From: Litomosoides sigmodontis | Lineage: Eukaryota; Nematoda; Chromadorea; Rhabditida; Onchocercidae | DNA: 64,000 bases | Reading direction: 5' to 3' | Assembly (NCBI GenBank): GCA_963070105.1 | Contig: OY718806.1 | Coordinates: 2,762,865 to 2,826,864 of the forward strand | Part shown: positions 61,201-64,000 of the stretch, in pieces | Layout of the letters: each line of letters opens with the position of its first letter | How positions within the stretch are numbered: the stretch's first letter is position 1 | Notes under the pieces: generated by a model | The model's database searches: none | What the model saw: the letters and a program-made list of their open reading frames with translations, nothing else | What the model was told of the DNA's origin: nothing | Position numbers and translations under genes: made by a program

Positions 61201-62801
61201 GAACGATCTCTACGGAAACAAAGGCACTGAGGAGCAAAAAAGCAAACGGGAGCGGAAAGATGGTATAAATTTTTCTTTGAAAGTATTATTTATGCACAAC
61301 ATAGTGTTTAACATATTTCAAGTAATTCTTCGTAGATGAGACACGCGATCACTCACAGAAATCAGAAGCCCCTCCAGTACCTGCACATCGTTGTGTAGAT
61401 GGAAAAACTTCTCTCTGTTCAGATTCTTATGCTACTTTGAAACCATCATTGAACAGTAAAACAGCCTCTTTGCAATTACGTAACAATGTTGCTTGCGTAC
61501 AGCAGGTTAGCTTTTACTTGTCTTTTGTCGTTATTTTCAACTGATTTTCACCTGGAGCAATTCCGATAGAGTAGATTATGCCTAATGCTTTGAATTTAAA
61601 CGATAAATTTCACCAGGAGAATTTCAATGAAATGAATGCACCAGTATTCTATATCATTTGGTTTGTTTAATTTAGGCGAATTTTTATAATTTAGTAGCAG
61701 GAGAATAAAAGTGTGGAAGTCGAAGCTTACATTTAACGAAGAGAGGTATGATGATTACGGTAAGACATTTGTTAAAGCAAGACGGTGGAACGACATGCCT
61801 TGCTAATTCATACTTCTAGAGTGAAATTGAAGTGCATGCATTTTTAGATGTTTTTTCATTTTTTAAATCTTGGCATGTATCCTGTTTTTAGTCTGATACG
61901 TTGGGTTATTTGAATGTGGCCTTGTCATACGATCGCTTAACATCAACACTTATGGTAACAGTGCTTTCGGCTAAGAACCTCGCATATCGTCAATATTGCA
62001 ATACAACATTTTATCCAAATCCATTTGTCAAAGTCTACTTGTTACCGGGAAGAAAGTAAATACTACTTAAATAACTTACAGCGTTAATTTGATTCACTCA
62101 TGGTACTGCTTAACTTGTCTTCCGTATGAGTATACCAAAAAGTCTACAGAGTATACGTCGCAGGTAGTTATGAGACCTCAGATAAATATTTTTCAGAGTA
62201 TCTGACACTCGTAGAACTAAATTTGTGTCTAATACCTCAGATCCAGTATGGGACCAAACACTGGAATATACAGTGCCGTTTCATGAACTATATAGTCATT
62301 ATCTGGAATTTACTGTTTGGGATTACGACAAACTCAATGACGATAACGCTTTAGGAAAGCTTGTCATTAGTCTTTCAGGTGATTTTAATTAAATACTATG
62401 AGGGCCTATGACATATCGGCATGTGTTGTGCTTTTTAATGGAGTATAAGTCCGAATTAGTATGGATTTTTTCTTTTTGTCTGTTTTTTGATTCTGTTTTT
62501 AATAATTTTCACTGATTTCGAATGTTCCATCTTAATTCCTCTCTTGAAATTTACAGATAGAGATAGAAAGCTAGTCTGCAATAGCAAACGCTTTTCATTT
62601 CCTTTTTATTATAAATTTACAGATCCGTATATTTTGGATGGTACCTCACGTTGGTATCCACTTCATCCAACAGACAATGATTTAGCTGTGCTGGGTTTAT
62701 CTAGTCCGGAATTCCAAAGAACGATTGGTACCATAAATGGATTTACTTTGCCGCATTATAACCCAAGTACCGCATTTACGGTTCATTTTACCGAAATTTA
62801 A
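28440..62801 (+). CDS. cla-1: Clarinet-like active-zone scaffold, long isoform (39 exons)
   Basis: Presynaptic scaffold related to Piccolo, RIM and Fife; C. elegans CLA-1 organises active zones and vesicle clustering. Exons: 28440-28465, 28915-29032, 29273-29438, 29548-29631, 29766-29888, 30165-30602, 30728-38525, 38781-39102, 39449-39510, 39656-42657, 43767-44003, 44229-44410, 44745-44968, 45107-45360, 45517-45615, 45790-46196, 46434-46560, 46747-46847, 47059-47120, 47217-47331, 47398-47499, 47578-47691, 47761-47901, 48050-48200, 48380-48502, 48607-48806, 49041-49197, 49449-49689, 49899-50028, 53366-55940, 59228-59286, 59725-59875, 60120-60233, 60751-60859, 61183-61262, 61336-61505, 61892-62055, 62197-62378, 62623-62801. 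Phases agree throughout, 6,362 residues. Order: short N-terminus, giant repetitive region, disordered acidic middle, coiled-coil exon, PDZ, C2. One PDZ plus one C2 and no zinc finger argue against UNC-10/RIM. Weakest joins: 38525/38781 and 47059. Confidence 0.85.
30728..38525 (+). CDS. cla-1: cla-1 giant exon with tandem repeats
   Basis: A single exon of 7,798 nt, about 2,600 codons. Residues before the array are acidic and Ser-rich with an amphipathic helix at 30823-30876. The 156-residue repeat array occupies 31976-37126. After the array comes a unique region of about 430 codons with another amphipathic helix (FAERITEQVAELAAAE, 38335-38388). The frame runs on to a stop at 38607, but the phase needed by the next exon (2 nt) is met by the donor GG/GTTAGA at 38526. 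A strong-looking GTAAGA at 38585 gives phase 1 and does not fit the next exon; it could serve another isoform. Confidence 0.8.
31976..37126 (+). repeat. Eleven tandem 468-bp (156-residue) units
   Basis: Units begin at MA[DE]EVFGKLQ codons at 31979, 32447, 32915, 33383, 33851, 34319, 34787, 35255, 35723, 36191 and 36659, an exact 468-bp period that keeps frame. Copies are almost identical in DNA, differing at only a few sites: AAA/ATA (Lys/Ile before ASVSE), GTA/ATA (Val/Ile before ADSAEN), CTT/TTT (Leu/Phe in KPE-x-EL), TCC/TGC (Ser/Cys before MAEE), GAA/GAG in AEEV, and GAT/GAC in copy 6. Copy 1 has GAC for GAA at MADEV. Each unit is acidic and Ser/Gln-rich and ends with helix LTQDELEHIARVSS. 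Such near-identity implies recent expansion or homogenisation. Confidence 0.98.
37127..37275 (+). repeat. Decayed twelfth repeat unit
   Basis: Identical to the array up to about 37213, then it diverges: YEVYSAGKDGSEKAFQQSQSE replaces the standard sequence, with a three-codon insertion before FQQSQS. Homology stops after that. It marks the 3' edge of the array and escapes homogenisation. Confidence 0.9.
38781..39510 (+). CDS. cla-1: cla-1 exons 8-9, possible alternative N-terminus
   Basis: Exon 8 (38781-39102) contains ATG at 38815 followed by QETEPSRGSSWFSLFGG; its SSW-x3-FG resembles the N-terminus encoded at 28440. It ends with LSSDEREHIEK, continued by exon 9 (39449-39510) as VLNAANRR, again the repeated helix. 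Upstream codons LAEKTEPQSVT are open, so the exon works as an internal one, but the good acceptor TTTGTTTCAG 34 nt before the ATG would also suit trans-splicing of a medium isoform, as C. elegans cla-1 has. The 39103-39448 intron holds a 14-bp inverted repeat. Confidence 0.7.
39343..39411. repeat. 14-bp inverted repeat in cla-1 intron 8
   Basis: TTTAATTCTCTACT at 39343-39356 is the exact reverse complement of 39398-39411, with a 41-nt loop. A stem near an intron end could affect splicing or be an element remnant. Confidence 0.7.
39656..42657 (+). CDS. cla-1: cla-1 exon 10, acidic helical region
   Basis: About 1,000 codons, rich in Glu, Lys and Asp, probably mixed helix and disorder. It contains five degenerate copies of the helix seen in the array: ISDAEMEHIRKVTEEA (about 40076), LTCEKLEQINLVNERAKQ (about 40633), LTEEELAQIRAVEQRAKQ (about 41117), LTEEKLEHVKVERNG (about 41290) and LTEEEIEHIKMIDFQ (about 42119). 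The open frame continues to 42938, but the donor CCAG/GTTTTG at 42658 joins in phase to an acceptor at 43766, so the tail is probably intron. Confidence 0.8.
43767..50028 (+). CDS. cla-1: cla-1 small-exon block, exons 11-29
   Basis: Nineteen exons of 62-407 nt with introns mostly of 60-360 nt, all phase-consistent. Content is disordered and acidic with a few ordered islands: RLAGDAFKGAKQATEQLAQ (exon 12, amphipathic), LSEEERQQIMAVMVNAD (exon 13), LSPAEQNQIISVIKAAE (exon 14), LSQAEKDHILSVMKAAQ (exon 15), and GSGEFDYTYGDDRR (exon 16). The three LSxEE helices are those most like RIM Rab-binding helix 1. The acceptor of exon 19 (47058) is unusual, GAAAAAG, chosen because the nearby CTTTAG would break phase. 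Exon 14 has two in-phase donors (45357 and 45360). Confidence 0.75.
50029..53365 (+). other. 3.3-kb cla-1 intron, possible internal promoter
   Basis: Much longer than nearly all other introns of the gene. It contains an AT then GT microsatellite at 52063-52236 and no supported exon. A 17-codon Cys-rich open frame (MVKLVCLGCCYCSN) at 51550 precedes a GT but in the wrong phase for exon 30. Long introns between isoform blocks are where internal promoters would be expected. Confidence 0.5.
52063..52236 (+). repeat. (AT)n/(GT)n microsatellite
   Basis: About 19 bp of AT alternation, then about 150 bp of GT alternation with two GC interruptions (near 52146 and 52162). It is intronic in cla-1. It creates false His/Thr and Cys/Val open frames on the two strands. 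Confidence 0.95.
53366..55940 (+). CDS. cla-1: cla-1 exon 30, coiled-coil and Tyr/Ser-rich region
   Basis: 858 codons plus one base. After a Ser/Pro-rich start comes a conserved-looking helical block, LARVLLKKELKEVLERRRES continuing into EANQRQYTVHRM and LLPEYRS (53768-53913). A second helical block is EYDRQLQEHGRRLKSRL through MNELAQRKERISSMIDL (54440-54594). The rest is Tyr-, Asn-, Pro- and Arg-rich with the element YGSLPR at about 54660 and 54765 and a variant at about 54830. I recall similar helical blocks in Fife/Piccolo-type proteins, but cannot verify it here. The donor TACG/GTAATG at 55941 precedes a stop at 55957; phase fits the exon at 59228. Confidence 0.8.
55941..59227 (+). other. 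3.3-kb cla-1 intron before PDZ exons
   Basis: No supported exon. It lies just before the PDZ/C2 block, where a promoter for a short isoform carrying only PDZ and C2 would be expected by analogy with C. elegans CLA-1S. AT-rich and otherwise featureless to my eye. Confidence 0.5.
59228..60859 (+). CDS. cla-1: cla-1 exons 31-34: basic linker and PDZ domain
   Basis: Exon 31 (59228-59286) is basic (GRHDRKKRRNQ). Exons 32-34 encode the PDZ domain, about residues 6004-6104: RANIKKILLTRK, then the carboxylate-binding loop as DIGIRVIGG, helix region VNRRKAREILNEIKEGD, and RVLEWNGVILTGKTFEEVEQ. VLEWNG and KT-[FY]-EEV are hallmarks of the RIM/Piccolo PDZ subclass. It probably binds C-terminal tails of presynaptic partners; which ones cannot be read from the sequence. 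Confidence 0.9.
61183..61505 (+). CDS. cla-1: cla-1 exons 35-36, PDZ-C2 linker
   Basis: Two exons (61183-61262 and 61336-61505) with charged and Ser-rich sequence such as TEEQKSKRERKDD and no domain. Phases 2-1-0 join the PDZ exon to the C2 exon. Acceptor ATCAG at 61182 is fairly weak, so an alternative boundary is possible. Confidence 0.65.
61892..62801 (+). CDS. cla-1: cla-1 exons 37-39: C-terminal C2 domain
   Basis: Exons 61892-62055, 62197-62378 and 62623-62801. They encode a C2 domain of RIM C2A/Piccolo type: GYLNVALSYDRLTSTLMVTV, NPFVKVYLLPGRK, RRTKF, DPVWDQTLEYTV, LEFTVWDYDKLNDDNALGK and GTSRWYPLHP, then a 30-residue tail ending in a TAA at 62799-62801. Loop 1 has Asn in NPFVKV where calcium-binding C2 domains have Asp (SDPYVKV), as RIM C2A does; loop 3 keeps D-Y-D but has Asn at the last ligand position. 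Calcium binding is probably weak or absent. Confidence 0.9.
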
Positions 62802-64000
62802 ATATTCGTATGAAATACCAAGTTTTACTCCTCCAAAATTACTGGAAGATGAAGATGGCGTGGTAATTTTACTTGCGTTGCCGTATCACTTTGTTCTGCA
62901 AAAAATTTATTTTTTTTATTCTGCAAACTACTCTGCAGCAATCCCGCAGTTCGAATCTTATTTGAGAAATCCTGATTCATTGCCATCAACTTCAATACAA
63001 ATGATTTAATTTGTAAAATCTTGAAATTTCAGCATATTTGGATATAACTTGTCCAACCATTTGATGATCTGAATGTTACTGAATTGAACTCAATAGAATC
63101 TACGTGTTTGGGTTTGGCAAGTTGCACGATCTCCAAAAACTTCTCAGGATCGATGAATAACTTCAGAATTCTTATTGTTTGGAGAAGTTTCATCAAAATA
63201 ATACTCGTTGGAAACGAATGCCATTTCTATGTATCTTTGTACTTCTAACGAATTTTCAGCACGCTTTTGAATTTGCCCTCTATTTTTTTATCTCCATTTA
63301 CGCGAATATATTTTGTTAAAATTTCTGGTTTCAAAATTTCGAAGTCATAAAACAAATTCAGGTATTGCAGTAAAAAAGAAGGTTTGTTGATGTACGACAG
63401 TGATCATTCTGATGGTGCGGAAAATTCAATTTTGTTGACCGATCTTGTTGCGCTACGCAGCACTACATGTAAAATCAGTTTGAGTTTCACTTAACGCGCT
63501 GGGCATTCTGTTTACTGGTTGACTAGTTAGTTTCATAAAGCTGTGACATCTGTTGCTCTATGTAGTTGTTTATTTTTTGTGTCATGTTATCAGAAGCTAT
63601 GATATTGCACAATGAAATCCATAATTTATCGCTTAAACATGATTATATAGATGAGGCAGTGGCCATATGAAGTGATCAATTGTCCCGTTCCGTTCAGTTA
63701 CTGTTTCGATTATCCACCGTTAAGACTATAATTTATAACAGAGAAGATGAAATCAATGTAATGCATTTTAGAATTAAATGTGTAATGTGTGTAAAATGTC
63801 CAGTAGGATTTTTTTTATTAAGTTTTTATTTATCGCTCCTGTTATCATCAGTTGTGTCTAGTATTAGGGTATGATGTATCATTCATTCACTTATGTTAAT
63901 GATAAAATTGTATAAGCACAAGAATTGTTTTACTATGGACAACCAATAATCAGTTAGTTTTCACTAATTTGCATAGCTCCAGTAAATTTATCAAAGAATC
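62802..64000 (+). other. cla-1 3' UTR and downstream region
   Basis: No supported gene. An open frame overlapping the last exon and continuing to 63009 is described under findings. No clear AATAAA near the stop was seen. AT-rich, without repeats of note. Confidence 0.6.

Noticed and set aside
28440..62801. Identification of the large gene as unc-10 (RIM)
   Set aside because: There is no N-terminal zinc finger and only one C2 domain, and the size and repeat-rich architecture match Clarinet better.

Overview
The window looks like a piece of nematode nuclear genome: AT-rich, with short introns (about 45-500 bp) ending in TTTCAG, intron-rich genes, and proteins whose closest recognisable relatives are Caenorhabditis genes (muscle myosin, LAG-1/CSL, Clarinet/CLA-1). 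The myosin reads like those of parasitic clade III (filarial-type) worms; that placement is an inference, not a search result. I see no bacterial, phage or CRISPR content.

Layout. (1) 176-2446, minus: the first six coding exons (about 463 codons) of an UNC-54-like muscle myosin heavy chain, running off the left edge. (2) 7728-10949, plus: a ten-exon gene for a secreted protein with about three PAN/apple-like modules and a Cys-rich C-terminus (573 codons). (3) 11737-16594, minus: an eleven-exon lag-1 (CSL/RBP-J/Su(H)) gene giving a 655-residue protein. Six more exons at 18168-20592 end in the same phase as its first exon and so look like an alternative, longer 5' end. (4) 28440-62801, plus: one very large gene with 39 exons that I joined by splice sites and phase. 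The joined reading frame is 19,089 nt (6,362 residues plus stop). It ends in a RIM/Piccolo-type PDZ domain and one C2 domain, and is best explained as the long isoform of Clarinet (cla-1), an active-zone scaffold of presynaptic terminals.

The most striking structure is in the giant exon of cla-1 (30728-38525): eleven almost identical 468-bp (156-residue) tandem units plus a decayed twelfth. Each unit junction carries a helix resembling the first helix of RIM-type Rab-binding domains, and about ten degenerate copies of the same helix are scattered through other exons. The N-terminal part also carries five copies of a different amphipathic helix motif that resembles the PKA-anchoring helices of AKAP110/SPHKAP proteins.

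The rest (2447-7727, 10950-11736, 20593-28439, 62802-64000 and two 3.3-kb cla-1 introns) is noncoding as far as I can see, with simple repeats, one near-perfect hairpin and possible promoters. lag-1 and cla-1 are divergent across about 8 kb; the PAN gene and lag-1 are convergent.
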